DNA of 64,000 nucleotides. Source: Halomonas fontilapidosi. GTDB lineage: Bacteria > Pseudomonadota > Gammaproteobacteria > Pseudomonadales > Halomonadaceae. Positions 42,574 through 51,716 of this stretch are shown one piece after another (position 1 is the stretch's first letter; every line of letters begins with the position of its first letter). The notes under the pieces are model-generated. The model was not told where the DNA came from. It ran no database searches and saw only the letters and a program-made list of their open reading frames with translations. Where the stretch lies: the NCBI RefSeq assembly GCF_014192285.1, contig NZ_JACHXQ010000001.1, forward strand, positions 496,001-560,000, in the 5' to 3' direction. A program made the position numbers and the translations under genes.

Positions 42574-43243
42574 ACTTGTGGCTCGGCGCATGGCTGCTTG
42601 GCGCTGCTAGCTCCCTCCCCAGTTCCCGCGCCAGGCACGCCGCCAGGCCCTCCCCCACCGCCGCGACGTCGGCGCCGTCGTCAATCAGGTCCGCCAGGCG
42701 GGTCATGGCCATGCCGGCATAGCCGCAGGGGTTGATGCGCTGAAAGGGCGAGAGGTCGCCGTCGACGTTGAGCGCCACGCCATGGAAGCTGGCACCACGA
42801 CGGATCCGCAACCCCAAGGAAGCGATCTTGGCCTCCCCGACATAGACCCCGGGCGCGTCCGGTCGGGCCTGGGCCACCACGCCATGCTCGGCCAGCAGGG
42901 CGATCACGGCATTCTCCAGCGCACTGACCAGGTCGCGCACGCCCAGGCGTGCGCGGCGCACGTCGAGCAGCGGGTAGAGCACAACCTGGCCGGGACCATG
43001 GTAGGTCACCTGCCCGCCGCGATCGGTGGCCACTACCGGGATATCGCCCGGCATCAGCAGGTGCTCGGGCTTGCCGGCCTGTCCCTGGGTAAATACCGGG
43101 TCGTGCTCGACCAGCCAGAACTGGTCGGGGGTCTGCGCATCTCGTCCGTCGGTGAGCTCACGCATCGCCTGCCAGACAGGCGTATAGGGACGACGCCCGA
43201 GGCGATGCAGCTGGATCGGTGACCGCTCGCATCCGGCTGCCAT
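42572..43243 (-). CDS. lipB: lipoyl(octanoyl) transferase, 223 aa
   Basis: Moves octanoate from acyl carrier protein to lipoyl-dependent enzymes. Catalytic Cys in [14 protein letters not shown] (near residue 175) and Lys in [15 protein letters not shown]; the [12 protein letters not shown] signature is intact. Length is normal, with an Ala/Ser/His-rich C-terminal tail that appears to be built from repeat-like DNA. Its start overlaps the ybeD stop by 3 bp, so it is the last gene of the dacA-side cluster. Confidence 0.96.
   Translation of the reverse strand: MAAGCERSPIQLHRLGRRPYTPVWQAMRELTDGRDAQTPDQFWLVEHDPVFTQGQAGKPEHLLMPGDIPVVATDRGGQVTYHGPGQVVLYPLLDVRRARLGVRDLVSALENAVIALLAEHGVVAQARPDAPGVYVGEAKIASLGLRIRRGASFHGVALNVDGDLSPFQRINPCGYAGMAMTRLADLIDDGADVAAVGEGLAACLARELGRELAAPSSHAPSHK
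42577..42607 (-). repeat. degenerate inverted array units in the lipB 3' end
   Basis: On the minus strand this reads imperfect CCAAGC(A/G)GCC-like units (GCGCCAAGCAGCCATGCGCC...). It encodes the last residues [11 protein letters not shown] of LipB. It mirrors the inverted copies after gap at 15698-15734. Confidence 0.55.
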
Positions 43244-43554
43244 CAGACGACCATGTGCACGCGGCCCGTGGCCTTGAGCTCGTCGAAGAGCGCCTTGAGC
43301 TGCACCTCGCCGGTGGCGCGTATCGTCAGGCGCACCGACTGGAAGCGGCCCCGGCGGCTGGGCACCACCTGAATGGTGCTCGCGTCGAAGCTCGGGTCAT
43401 GCCGGATGACAATCTGGCAGACCGTGGCGGCAAAATCCTCGGCGGCGTCGCCGACGACCTTGATCGGGTAGTCGCAGGGAAAGGTGATCTTCGGCGGCTT
43501 GCCAGCTGCCTGGCGGCGAGGCTTGCGAAGATCACGCAGGGAGTTGTCATTCAT
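43243..43554 (-). CDS. ybeD: DUF493/YbeD family protein, 103 aa
   Basis: Small ferredoxin-like-fold protein conserved between dacA and lipB. Recognisable segments: [13 protein letters not shown] at ~23-35, [16 protein letters not shown] at ~65-80 and the ending TGRVHMVV (E. coli YbeD ends VKMVL). The start is ATG 43554, the first residue of MNDNSLRD; longer frames read into the dacA intergenic region. An accessory or regulatory role is assumed in the family; none is proven. Confidence 0.92.
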   Translation of the reverse strand: MNDNSLRDLRKPRRQAAGKPPKITFPCDYPIKVVGDAAEDFAATVCQIVIRHDPSFDASTIQVVPSRRGRFQSVRLTIRATGEVQLKALFDELKATGRVHMVV

Positions 43555-43624
43555 GAAGCCTTCCGGCAGGTCGGGAATATGCCCGCATTTTACCCAACCT
43601 GGCGCGGAGAGACCAACGCCGGCC

Positions 43625-44827
43625 CTAGTCGAACCAGCCGCCGATGAGGTTGGTGAAGAAGCGCTGCACCTGGTCGAAGAAGCGCTTGAACAACCCGCCC
43701 TCCTCGATGTTCTCGAGCGCCACCAGGGGCCGTTCGCCAACCACCTCATCGCCTTGGCGCACCTCCATGGTGCCCACCCGAACACCGGCCTCGATGGGGG
43801 CGGTAAGATCGGCCTCGATGTCCAGCTTGGCGGTGAGCTCCTCATTGCGGGCGCGCGGCACGGTCATGACCACGTTGCGGTCGACGCCGACGCGCAGCTC
43901 GTTCTTGTCGCCCCCCCAGATCCGCGGGGTATTCAGCACGGCGCCGGCGTCGTAAAGCTTGAGGGTCTCGTAGTAGCGAAACCCGTAGCTGAGCAGCTTC
44001 TGGGTCTCCTGGGCCCGGGCCTCCTCGGACGCGGTGCCCATGACCACCGAGATCAGGCGCATGTCGTCACGCTTGGCCGAGGCCACCAGGCAGTAGCCGG
44101 CGGCCTCGGTCCAGCCGGTCTTCAGGCCATCGACGCTGTTGTCGCGCCACAGCAGGCGGTTGCGATTGGGCTGCTCGATACCGCCGTAGCTGAACTGCTT
44201 GCTGGCGTAGTTGGCATAGTGTTCCGGGTAGTCATTGATGATGTGCTGGGAAAGCAGCGCCAGATCACGGGCCGACGAGTAGTGGTTATCGTCGGGCAGG
44301 CCGGTGGCATTGACGAAATTGGTGTTATGCATGCCCAGCCGGGTGGCGTGCTGGTTCATCAGGTCGGCGAAGGGGCGCTCGCCGCCGGCCAGGTGCTCGG
44401 CCATGGCCACACTGGCATCGTTGCCCGAGACGATGATGATGCCCTTGAGCAGTTCGTCGACGCTCACCAGGGTGTCGACCTCGATGAACATCTTGGATCC
44501 CCCGGTGCGCCAGGCCTTCTCGCTGATGGGCACCTGGTCCTGGGGCGAGATGTTGCCACGATCGAGTTCGCGCTCCACGAGATAGGCCGTCATCAGCTTG
44601 GTCAGGCTGGCCGGTGGCAGGCGCTCGTCGGCATTGTGCTCGACCAGTACCCGGCCGCTGTCGGCATCCATCAAGATCCAGGAGGTGGCCGCCAGCTGCG
44701 GCGGAGAGGGGATCATGGTCTGAGGCGTCGGAATCGCCTGAGCCGAGGCCTGTGAGGCGACCAGCAGCAGGCCGGCCAGCAGCAGCGGCAACAGCCCGTT
44801 ACGGCGGAAGGAAAGCGTGAATCTCAT
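43625..44827 (-). CDS. dacA: D-alanyl-D-alanine carboxypeptidase (PBP5/6), 400 aa
   Basis: Trims pentapeptides in the periplasm. Signal peptide cleaved near ASQASA. Penicillin-binding motifs: SLTK (PPASLTKLM, ~73), SGN (IIVSGNDAS), KTG (GLKTGWTEAAGYCL). A beta-rich C-terminal domain ends with an amphipathic anchor (FFDQVQRFFTNLIGGWFD). Two close ATGs exist (44842 and 44827); 44827 starts a standard signal (MRFTLSFRR). It lies between rlpA and ybeD in the conserved mrdA-rodA-mltB-rlpA-dacA order. Confidence 0.97.
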   Translation of the reverse strand: MRFTLSFRRNGLLPLLLAGLLLVASQASAQAIPTPQTMIPSPPQLAATSWILMDADSGRVLVEHNADERLPPASLTKLMTAYLVERELDRGNISPQDQVPISEKAWRTGGSKMFIEVDTLVSVDELLKGIIIVSGNDASVAMAEHLAGGERPFADLMNQHATRLGMHNTNFVNATGLPDDNHYSSARDLALLSQHIINDYPEHYANYASKQFSYGGIEQPNRNRLLWRDNSVDGLKTGWTEAAGYCLVASAKRDDMRLISVVMGTASEEARAQETQKLLSYGFRYYETLKLYDAGAVLNTPRIWGGDKNELRVGVDRNVVMTVPRARNEELTAKLDIEADLTAPIEAGVRVGTMEVRQGDEVVGERPLVALENIEEGGLFKRFFDQVQRFFTNLIGGWFD

Positions 44828-44882
44828 GGCAAGGGTTCTCATCAAGGGCATCGCGGGGTCATTCGAAAAAAGGAGCGCCGAC

Positions 44883-45824
44883 TCAGTCGGCATCGTTGAC
44901 GACAAAAGCCTGGGCAAAGCCCGCACGGCGCAGTTGTTCGCGGACGGGGGCCAGTTGGCCGGCATTGTCCAGCGGGCCGACTTGCACGCGGTGGAGGCCG
45001 GTGGCACTGGCGACGCGCACGGGCCGGTCGATCTCGCCCTCCAGGCGCAACTTCAGCTGGCGGGCGCTCGCGGCGGAGCCTAGGGCCGCCACCTGCAGGA
45101 AGACGCCGCTGTCAGCCACGGGCGGGTCTAGTACGCGCTGCGGCGCAGCGGCATCAGAGACCTGCCGGGAGGTGACCTGCTCGACGGGAGTCGACTGCGC
45201 GTCGTTTTGCGCGGTAGCGCCGTTGTCGGCGATCCAGCGCTCCACGTCGATGGCCTCGACCTTCACCCGCCCGGTCCCCTGCTCGAGGATGCCCAGGCGG
45301 GCAGCCGCCGCGTAGGAGAGGTCGATCTCGCGCTCGCTGTGGAAGGGGCCGCGATCGTTGACCCGCACGATCGCCGAACGCCCGTTGTCGAGGCTGGTGA
45401 CGCGGACGAAACTGGGCAGGGGCAGGGAGCGGTGGGCGGCGCTCATCTTGTACATGTCATAGATCTCGCCGTTGGAGGTCGCATAGCCATGGAACTTCTC
45501 GCCGTACCAGGACGCCCTGCCCCGGCGGCTGTAGCCACTGGCATCCGCCATCACCTCATAGCGCTTGCCCCACACCTCGTAGGACGAGGCGTTGCCGCCC
45601 CGGGAGCGCGCCTCGCGACGCGGCACCGCGTCGGGCACTGTGGCGACATCGGGCGGGTCCTCGGGGTAGGCGTCGCCGGCCAGAGCATAGCGCCCGCCAC
45701 CCGTTGCGGCGTCCGGAGACTGGCTGACCGCCTCGTCGGCCACCGGACGCGGCCCGCCACCGCCCCCGGCACAGCCGGCCAATAACAGCAGCACGCTCAA
45801 GGCAGCCAGAGTGCGTCTCATCAA
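44883..45824 (-). CDS. rlpA: RlpA, septal-ring lytic transglycosylase/lipoprotein, 313 aa
   Basis: Outer-membrane lipoprotein (lipobox LLLLAGC, ~Cys18). The double-psi beta-barrel runs ASWYGEKFHGYATSNGEIYDM... to VRVNDRGPFH (residues ~105-180), with the predicted catalytic Glu and Asp of RlpA enzymes. A linker and a C-terminal SPOR domain follow (~235-313), which binds denuded glycan at the septum. It overlaps the mltB stop (ATGA) upstream. Together with MltB and PBP5 this gives three peptidoglycan-remodelling genes in a row. Confidence 0.95.
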   Translation of the reverse strand: MMRRTLAALSVLLLLAGCAGGGGGPRPVADEAVSQSPDAATGGGRYALAGDAYPEDPPDVATVPDAVPRREARSRGGNASSYEVWGKRYEVMADASGYSRRGRASWYGEKFHGYATSNGEIYDMYKMSAAHRSLPLPSFVRVTSLDNGRSAIVRVNDRGPFHSEREIDLSYAAAARLGILEQGTGRVKVEAIDVERWIADNGATAQNDAQSTPVEQVTSRQVSDAAAPQRVLDPPVADSGVFLQVAALGSAASARQLKLRLEGEIDRPVRVASATGLHRVQVGPLDNAGQLAPVREQLRRAGFAQAFVVNDAD

Positions 45825-46885
45825 ACGTCTCCCGGGGTGGTGTCGGTGGCCTCGAGCCAGTGAGCATCCAGGCCCCGCACTTCGGTGATCGCCTCAGCCA
45901 GTTCGGTCACCGCCATCGCATACAGGTGGCTGTGATTGTAACGGGTGATCACGTAGAAATTGTATTCGCCGAGCACGTAGCGCCAGTTGTCCTCGCCATC
46001 CTCCAGCGCCACCGGCAGCAGACGATGCGCATCGGCCAGCGCATCCGGCACCTCGAGGCCCGCGGCGGCGAGCGCTGCTGACGGCACGGCGGGCGGCCGA
46101 GCGGCGCGGTTGAAGTCGATACCGGCGGGAGGCGATGCGGGCCCCTCGGCCTGGTGGTAGATCGGCTCGCCGGCGCGCCAGCCGTGTTCGGCGAGGTAGT
46201 TCGCCACGCTACCGATGGCATCCACCGGGTTGGTCCAGAGGTCGCGGATCCCGTCGCCGTCGAAGTCCACAGCGTAGGCGCGGTAGCTGGTGGGTATGAA
46301 CTGCGGGTAGCCCATGGCCCCCGCGTAGGAACCGGTGAGGCTGCCGGGCGCACGCTCTTCCTCGAAGGCGATCTCCAGAAAGGCGGCCAGTTCACCACGG
46401 AAGAAGCGACCGCGGCTGGGGTGATGAAAGGCCAGCGTCGCCAGGGAATCGAGCACGCGGTGGTGACCGGTGACGCCTCCGTAACGGGTCTCGACACCGA
46501 TGATGGCGGCGATGACCTCGGGCGGCACGCCATACTCGGCCTCGGCCCGCTCGAAGGCCTGCGAATGCGCCTCGATGAAGGCGGCCCCGTTGGCGATGCG
46601 CGGCGCATCCAGGAAGATGGCGCGATATTCATCCCAGCGCAGGCGATGTTCGGCGGCGCCGGCCATGGCATCCAGCACCGGCTGGCGGAACTCGGCGTCG
46701 GACAGGGCCGCCTGCAACCAGTCGCGGTCAACACCCTTGTCGGCTAGCTCCTCCATCAGGCGTTGCGCCTCGGCATGGCGCTGAGGATCGAAGTCCGCCG
46801 CCAGCGCCGTTGTCGCCCCCCAGGCCAGCAGGCCGCTCGCGAGCCAGGTCAACCAGCGTTTTCTCCGTGGTGACGATACCGTCAT
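45821..46885 (-). CDS. mltB: lytic murein transglycosylase B, 354 aa
   Basis: Cleaves glycan strands to 1,6-anhydro products. Catalytic Glu in IGVETRYGGVTG (~residue 133). Other family blocks: YAGAMGYPQFIPTSYRAYAVDFDGDG and DAIGSVANYLAEHGW. Unlike E. coli MltB, the N-terminus (KRRWLTWLASGLLAWGATTALAADF) has no lipobox Cys, so it looks like a soluble periplasmic form (SltB-like). The ATG at 46885 was chosen because the signal peptide starts there. It overlaps rlpA by 4 bp and follows rodA by 29 bp. Confidence 0.94.
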   Translation of the reverse strand: MTVSSPRRKRWLTWLASGLLAWGATTALAADFDPQRHAEAQRLMEELADKGVDRDWLQAALSDAEFRQPVLDAMAGAAEHRLRWDEYRAIFLDAPRIANGAAFIEAHSQAFERAEAEYGVPPEVIAAIIGVETRYGGVTGHHRVLDSLATLAFHHPSRGRFFRGELAAFLEIAFEEERAPGSLTGSYAGAMGYPQFIPTSYRAYAVDFDGDGIRDLWTNPVDAIGSVANYLAEHGWRAGEPIYHQAEGPASPPAGIDFNRAARPPAVPSAALAAAGLEVPDALADAHRLLPVALEDGEDNWRYVLGEYNFYVITRYNHSHLYAMAVTELAEAITEVRGLDAHWLEATDTTPGDV

Positions 46886-46914
46886 AGCAGCTCTCCCTGA
46901 GTCATACCATTTAT

Positions 46915-48075
46915 CTAGCGCGGCAGCAGGCGGCGGTGGGCATGAATGGCCATGAGAATACCGAAACCCGCCATCAAGGTCACGCTGGAGGTCCCGCCGT
47001 AGCTGACCAATGGCAGCGGTACGCCGACCACCGGCAGGATGCCGCTGACCATGCCCACGTTGACGAACACATAGATGAAGAAGGTCAGGGTAATACTGCC
47101 TGCCACCAGGCGCCCGTAGGTTTCCTGAGCGGCGCCGGCGAGCCACAGCCCGCGCCCCACGATCAGCAGGTAGAGCAGCAGGAAGGCCAGCATGCCGATG
47201 AGCCCGAACTCTTCGCCGAGCACCGCGACGATGAAGTCGGTATGGCGCTCGGGCAGGAATTCCAGCTGCGACTGAGTGCCCTGCAGCCAGCCCTTGCCCC
47301 AGAAACCGCCGCTGCCGATGGCGGTGGTCGACTGGATGATGTTCCAGCCCGCCCCCAGCGGATCACTCTCTGGGTCGAGAAAGGTCAGCACCCGCTGGCG
47401 CTGATAATTGTGCAGGTTCATCCACAGCAGCGGCAGCGCAGAGGCCGCCAGCACGCCACAGAACACGATGAAGCGCCAGGAGAGCCCCGCCAGCAGGATC
47501 GCAAAGACCCCGGCGGAGGTGACCAGCAGCGAGGTACCCAGGTCGGGCTGCCTGGCGATCAGCACCACCGGCACGCCGATGATCGCCGCGCATACCAGCA
47601 GGTCACGCCAGCGCGGCGGAAGCGGCTGGCGGCTCAACCAGGCGGCCACCATCATGGGCATGGCCAGTTTCATCAGCTCCGAGGGCTGGAAGCGGATGAC
47701 GCCGGGAATCTCCAGCCAGCGCTGGGCCCCCATGCCCATGTCGCCGATCAGTTCCACGGCGACCAGCATCAGCACGCCGGCCAGATAGAGGGGCGGGGTC
47801 CAGCGCAGCAGGGTCGTCGGCGAGAGCTGGGCAAGCCCTGCCATCACCACCAGGGCCACCCCGAAGCGGATGGCCTGGGCGGTCACCACCGGCAGGCGTT
47901 GGCCGCTGGCGCTATAGAGCACCACCAGCCCGGCCAGCATCAGCACCAGCAACATGCCGAGCAGCCAGGGATCCAGATGAATGCGCTCCCAGAGGCTGCG
48001 CCGACGCGCAATGCCGCTCAGCGAGGGCTTCACGGGATGGGCGCGCAGGCCTCGGGTCAGCTCGTTCCAGATCAT
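46915..48075 (-). CDS. rodA: RodA, SEDS-family peptidoglycan glycosyltransferase, 386 aa
   Basis: Polymerises lipid II during elongation with PBP2. Ten helices are expected. Signature blocks are QPDLGTSLL (with the catalytic-site Asp), SDPLGAGWNIIQ and the C-terminal GVPLPLVSYGGTS. It starts 2 bp after the mrdA stop, the standard mrdA-rodA pairing of the elongasome. Length is normal for the family. Confidence 0.97.
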   Translation of the reverse strand: MIWNELTRGLRAHPVKPSLSGIARRRSLWERIHLDPWLLGMLLVLMLAGLVVLYSASGQRLPVVTAQAIRFGVALVVMAGLAQLSPTTLLRWTPPLYLAGVLMLVAVELIGDMGMGAQRWLEIPGVIRFQPSELMKLAMPMMVAAWLSRQPLPPRWRDLLVCAAIIGVPVVLIARQPDLGTSLLVTSAGVFAILLAGLSWRFIVFCGVLAASALPLLWMNLHNYQRQRVLTFLDPESDPLGAGWNIIQSTTAIGSGGFWGKGWLQGTQSQLEFLPERHTDFIVAVLGEEFGLIGMLAFLLLYLLIVGRGLWLAGAAQETYGRLVAGSITLTFFIYVFVNVGMVSGILPVVGVPLPLVSYGGTSSVTLMAGFGILMAIHAHRRLLPR

Positions 48076-48077
48076 CG

Positions 48078-49985
48078 TCAGTTCCCCGCCACCCGGTCGT
48101 CTTCGCGCTCGAGCACGTCGCGCACCTCCTCGCTATCGGGCGCCTCATCCTCGAGCAGCCAGGCATCGGTCATCGCCTTGGCCAGGTGAGCGGCGTGGGT
48201 GCTGCCCCCACCGGCATTCTCGACGATCACCGCCACGGCGATCTGCGGGTCCTCCACCGGTGCGAAGGCCATGAACAGGGCGTGGTCGCGCAGCCGCTCC
48301 TTGAGCTCGTCGGCGTTGTACTTCTGGTCCTGGCCCAGCGAGAACACCTGGGCGGTACCGGACTTGCCCGCCATCCGATACTCGAGGTCCGTGCCGATAC
48401 GCCGCGCGGTGCCCTCGTGGCCCGACACCACCTTTTCCATGCCGGAGAACACCCGGTCCCACCACCCCTCGTTGTCAAGCGTGATGTCGGGTGGGGTATC
48501 GGGAAGCTCGACGGGCACTTGCTCGTCGCCGACCTGGCGGGCCAGGCGAGGCTTGACCCAGTTCCCGCGATTGGCCAGCACTGCCGTGGCGGTGGCCAGC
48601 TGCAGCGGGGTGAGCTGCCAGTAGCCCTGGCCGATGCCTACCGAGAGTGTCTCGCCGGGGTACCAGGGCTGGTTGAAGCGCCCACGCTTCCAGTCACGCG
48701 AGGGCATCAGGGCATCGCTCTCGCCATGCACATCGTGGGCCACGCGCTGGCCGAAGCCGAACGCCGACATGTTCTCGTGGATCTTATCGATGCCCAGGTC
48801 ATGAGCCAGGGTATAAAAGTAGGTGTTGTTGGACACGGCAATGGCGCGTTCCAGGTCGACCCGGCCATGCCCCCAGCGCAACCAGTTGCGGTAGCGCCGG
48901 GAGTCGTTGGGCAGCTGGAAGTAGCCGGGGTCGCGGATGGTGCTATCGGGCGTGATCTTGCCCTCCGCCAGCCCCGCCAGGGCCAGGAAGGGCTTGATGG
49001 TGGAGCCTGGCGGATAATGACCGCGGATCGCCCGATTGTAGAGCGGCAGGTCCAGGTCCTCCTGGAGCGCCCGGTAGGAGGCGACGTCGATACCGGTGAC
49101 GAACTGGTTGCTGTCAAACCCCGGTACCGAGGCCAGGGCGAGAATCTCGCCACTCTTCGGCGCGATCGCGACGATCGAGCCGCGGCGGCCATCGAGCAGT
49201 TCCACGGCGAGCTTCTGGAGCTCGCTGTCCAGCGTCAGGGTCAGGTCCTTGCCCGGCACCGGGTCGGTATGGCCGAGCTCGCGGAGCACCCGCCCGCGGG
49301 CATTGGTTTCCACCTTGCGCAACCCCGCCTGACCGTGCAGTTCGTCCTCGTAGAAGCGCTCCACCCCCGTCTTGCCGATGAAGTGGGTGCCGGCGTAGTT
49401 GCCCGCATCGATGCTGGCGAGCTCCTCGGCGTTGATCCGTCCCACATAGCCCAACGCGTGCACCATGGTCTCGGCATCGGGATAGTAGCGCAGCAGCTGA
49501 GCCTCGACCTCGACACCGGGCAGGCGATGACGATTGACCGCAAGTCGGGCGATCTGCTCTTCCTCGAGATCGCTCATCAGCAGTGCCGGCTGGAAGGGGC
49601 GCTGTCGCTGGCGGGAGCGCGCTCGAAAGGCGTCGGCCTCCTCCTCGGGCACCCCCAGCAGCTCGATCAGCAGCGACAGGGTGGCATCGAGGTCCTCGAC
49701 CCGTTCTCGCACCAGGGTCAAGTTGTAGGTGGGACGGTTCTCGGCCAGCAGCACGCCGTTGCGATCATAGATCAGGCCGCGCGTGGGCGGCAGCGGCTCG
49801 ACACGCACCCGGTTCTTCTCCGAGCGGGTACTGTAGAGTTCGTGCTGCACGACCTGCAGATAGAACAGCCGGCCGCCCAGCAGCCCGGTCAGGCATACCG
49901 CCACCAGCACGGCCAGCAGCGCGCGCATGCGGAAGACACGCAGCTCCTGTTCCGGGTTCTTCAGGGTTTCGCGGCGCCGACGCAT
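48078..49985 (-). CDS. mrdA: penicillin-binding protein 2, 635 aa
   Basis: Elongation-specific transpeptidase. One N-terminal membrane helix (ALLAVLVAVCLTGLLGGRLF), an NTPBP2/dimerisation region with PPTRGLIYDRNGVLLAENRP, and the transpeptidase domain. Its motifs are SxxK (PPGSTIKPFL, ~325), SxN as AVSNNTY, and KSGT (AGKSGTAQVF, ~540). The chosen ATG (49985) begins MRRRRE; a TTG four codons upstream is also possible. A 130 bp gap separates it from rlmH. Confidence 0.96.
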   Translation of the reverse strand: MRRRRETLKNPEQELRVFRMRALLAVLVAVCLTGLLGGRLFYLQVVQHELYSTRSEKNRVRVEPLPPTRGLIYDRNGVLLAENRPTYNLTLVRERVEDLDATLSLLIELLGVPEEEADAFRARSRQRQRPFQPALLMSDLEEEQIARLAVNRHRLPGVEVEAQLLRYYPDAETMVHALGYVGRINAEELASIDAGNYAGTHFIGKTGVERFYEDELHGQAGLRKVETNARGRVLRELGHTDPVPGKDLTLTLDSELQKLAVELLDGRRGSIVAIAPKSGEILALASVPGFDSNQFVTGIDVASYRALQEDLDLPLYNRAIRGHYPPGSTIKPFLALAGLAEGKITPDSTIRDPGYFQLPNDSRRYRNWLRWGHGRVDLERAIAVSNNTYFYTLAHDLGIDKIHENMSAFGFGQRVAHDVHGESDALMPSRDWKRGRFNQPWYPGETLSVGIGQGYWQLTPLQLATATAVLANRGNWVKPRLARQVGDEQVPVELPDTPPDITLDNEGWWDRVFSGMEKVVSGHEGTARRIGTDLEYRMAGKSGTAQVFSLGQDQKYNADELKERLRDHALFMAFAPVEDPQIAVAVIVENAGGGSTHAAHLAKAMTDAWLLEDEAPDSEEVRDVLEREDDRVAGN

Positions 49986-50115
49986 GCTCGGTGACAACCT
50001 CGGGGTGATTGAGCAGGAAAGCCTTCAGCGGTCATGGAACACAAGCGCCTGCAGCACACGTGAATCGGACCATGTTTCGCGCCGAGAGTGCAGAAAAGAG
50101 GCCAGAAAACCCGCG

Positions 50116-50583
50116 TCATCGGTGATAGGGGTGGCCCACCAGCAGGGTCCAGGCGCGATAGAGCTGTTCGGCGAGCAGAATACGCACCAGCGGATGGGGC
50201 AAGGTGAGCGGCGACAGTGACCAGCGCTGGTCGGCACTCGCCGAGAGCGATGGCTCCAGGCCATCGGGGCCACCCACCAGCAGTGCCACGTCTCGCCCTT
50301 CGAGGCGCCAGGCATCGGCCTCGCGGGCCAGCTGCTCGGTGCTCCAGGGTTTGCCTCCCACCTCCAGCGCGACGAGGTGCTCCGCGCCCTTGAGACGACC
50401 ACGAATGCGCTCGGCTTCCAGCGTCATGGCCCGGCTGACGTCGGCATTCTTGCCGCGCTGCCCCGGGGTGATCTCCTCCACCTCCAGGGCGAAGTCCCTG
50501 GGCAGGCGCTTGCGGTACTCCTCGACGCCAGACGCTACCCAATCGGGCATGCGCGTGCCCACCGCCAGCAGGCGGATCCTCAT
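50116..50583 (-). CDS. rlmH: 23S rRNA pseudouridine-1915 N3-methyltransferase, 155 aa
   Basis: SPOUT-class enzyme modifying helix 69 of 23S rRNA. It has the SAM-binding knot motif LLVGGPDGL and the C-terminal signature LLVGHPYHR, with length identical to E. coli RlmH. The start overlaps the rsfS stop by 4 bp (ATGA). Gene order nadD-rsfS-rlmH-mrdA-rodA matches other gammaproteobacteria. Confidence 0.97.
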   Translation of the reverse strand: MRIRLLAVGTRMPDWVASGVEEYRKRLPRDFALEVEEITPGQRGKNADVSRAMTLEAERIRGRLKGAEHLVALEVGGKPWSTEQLAREADAWRLEGRDVALLVGGPDGLEPSLSASADQRWSLSPLTLPHPLVRILLAEQLYRAWTLLVGHPYHR

Positions 50584-50948
50584 GAACGCTGGACCCCTTC
50601 CTCGAGCCGGGATCCCGTATCGCTGGGCAGGTCGGCCCATAGCCGCTCCAGGTCGTAGAGCTGCCGGGTCTCGGGGAGCATCACATGCACCACCAGGTTG
50701 CCCAGGTCGACCAGCACCCAGTCGGCACCGTTCTCGCCCTCGACGCCCAGCGGCGGCATGCCCTGCTCCTTGGCCGCCTGAACGACGTTGTCGGCCAGCG
50801 CCGCCACGTGGCGGCTGGAGGTGCCATTGGCCACCACCATCAGGTCGGTCACGCTGGTCAATCGTGAAACATCCAGGACGGTGATGTCCTGGGCCTTGAG
50901 GTCCTCCAGTGCGTCGATCACCAGAGTCTTGAGTGCGTCGATATGCAT
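50580..50948 (-). CDS. rsfS: ribosomal silencing factor RsfS, 122 aa
   Basis: Binds L14 and blocks subunit joining in slow growth. Typical blocks are [37 protein letters not shown], and [17 protein letters not shown] followed by YDLERLW. The start is ATG 50948, the first residue of MHIDALKTL. It ends overlapping rlmH and lies 75 bp after nadD. Confidence 0.97.
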   Translation of the reverse strand: MHIDALKTLVIDALEDLKAQDITVLDVSRLTSVTDLMVVANGTSSRHVAALADNVVQAAKEQGMPPLGVEGENGADWVLVDLGNLVVHVMLPETRQLYDLERLWADLPSDTGSRLEEGVQRS

Positions 50949-51023
50949 AGCCCTTCGTGTCAGCCCTTCGTTCTCGGGAATACGCTTTCCATTGTACCGG
51001 CTCGACGCCCGCGTGGGCAGCAC

Positions 51024-51716
51024 TCAGCCACGCCGATAGAGGCCCCGCGACAGGAGATGCGCCTCGACCGCCTCCGGCAGCAGATAGCGCACGCTGCGGC
51101 CCGCCGACAGCCGCCGGCGGACCTCGGTGGCCGAGATCGCCATGCGCGACGGCAGCCTGAGGCGCAGCAGCTGCCCCGCGGGCCTTGCCATCAGCGCCGC
51201 ACGCTCCTCGACCTCGCGCCCCTCCAGCAGTTCGACAAGCTTCTCGGGCAGCGCGGCTTGATGGTCCGGCCGATCGACCACCACCACATGGGCCAGTGCG
51301 AACAGGCGTTCCGGCTCGTGCCAGTCCGCGAGGCGCAGGAAGGCGTCATGACCCAGCGCCATGATCAGACGCGCCTCGGCCCCCAGCTCCCGACGCAGCG
51401 AGGCGAGCGTGTCAGCGGTGTAGGACGGCCCGTCTCGCTCGAGTTCGCGCGGATCGGCGACCAGGCCCGGCGTGTCGCCGATGCCCAGGCGTAACAGGGC
51501 GAGGCGGTCGGCGGCAGAGACGCTGGGCTCGCCACGCAGCGGCGGCATGGCGGCGGGCACCATGTGCACGCAATCCAGGTCGAGCGCCTCACGAAGCTCC
51601 ACGGCACTGCGCAGGTGCCCCAGGTGAACGGGATCGAAGGTCCCGCCGAGCATGGCAAGCCGCGGCGGGGAAGACCCGGCGCGGTCGATGCTGGCGGGCA
51701 GGCCCGATCGACTCAC
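51024..51716 (-). CDS. nadD: nicotinate-nucleotide adenylyltransferase, 230 aa
   Basis: Adenylates nicotinate mononucleotide in NAD synthesis. Nucleotidyltransferase motif [12 protein letters not shown] (~residue 21) and [10 protein letters not shown] near 195; other blocks [16 protein letters not shown]. The start is GTG at 51716, overlapping the proA stop (GTGA) with AGG seven bases upstream. This gives an N-terminal ~18-residue extension before the active-site loop. An internal ATG at the loop would be too short. Confidence 0.96.
   Translation of the reverse strand: MSRSGLPASIDRAGSSPPRLAMLGGTFDPVHLGHLRSAVELREALDLDCVHMVPAAMPPLRGEPSVSAADRLALLRLGIGDTPGLVADPRELERDGPSYTADTLASLRRELGAEARLIMALGHDAFLRLADWHEPERLFALAHVVVVDRPDHQAALPEKLVELLEGREVEERAALMARPAGQLLRLRLPSRMAISATEVRRRLSAGRSVRYLLPEAVEAHLLSRGLYRRG

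Noticed and set aside
42267..42591. Open frames through the second array
   Set aside because: Same artefact as the first array. The true flanking genes lipA and lipB account for the coding potential.
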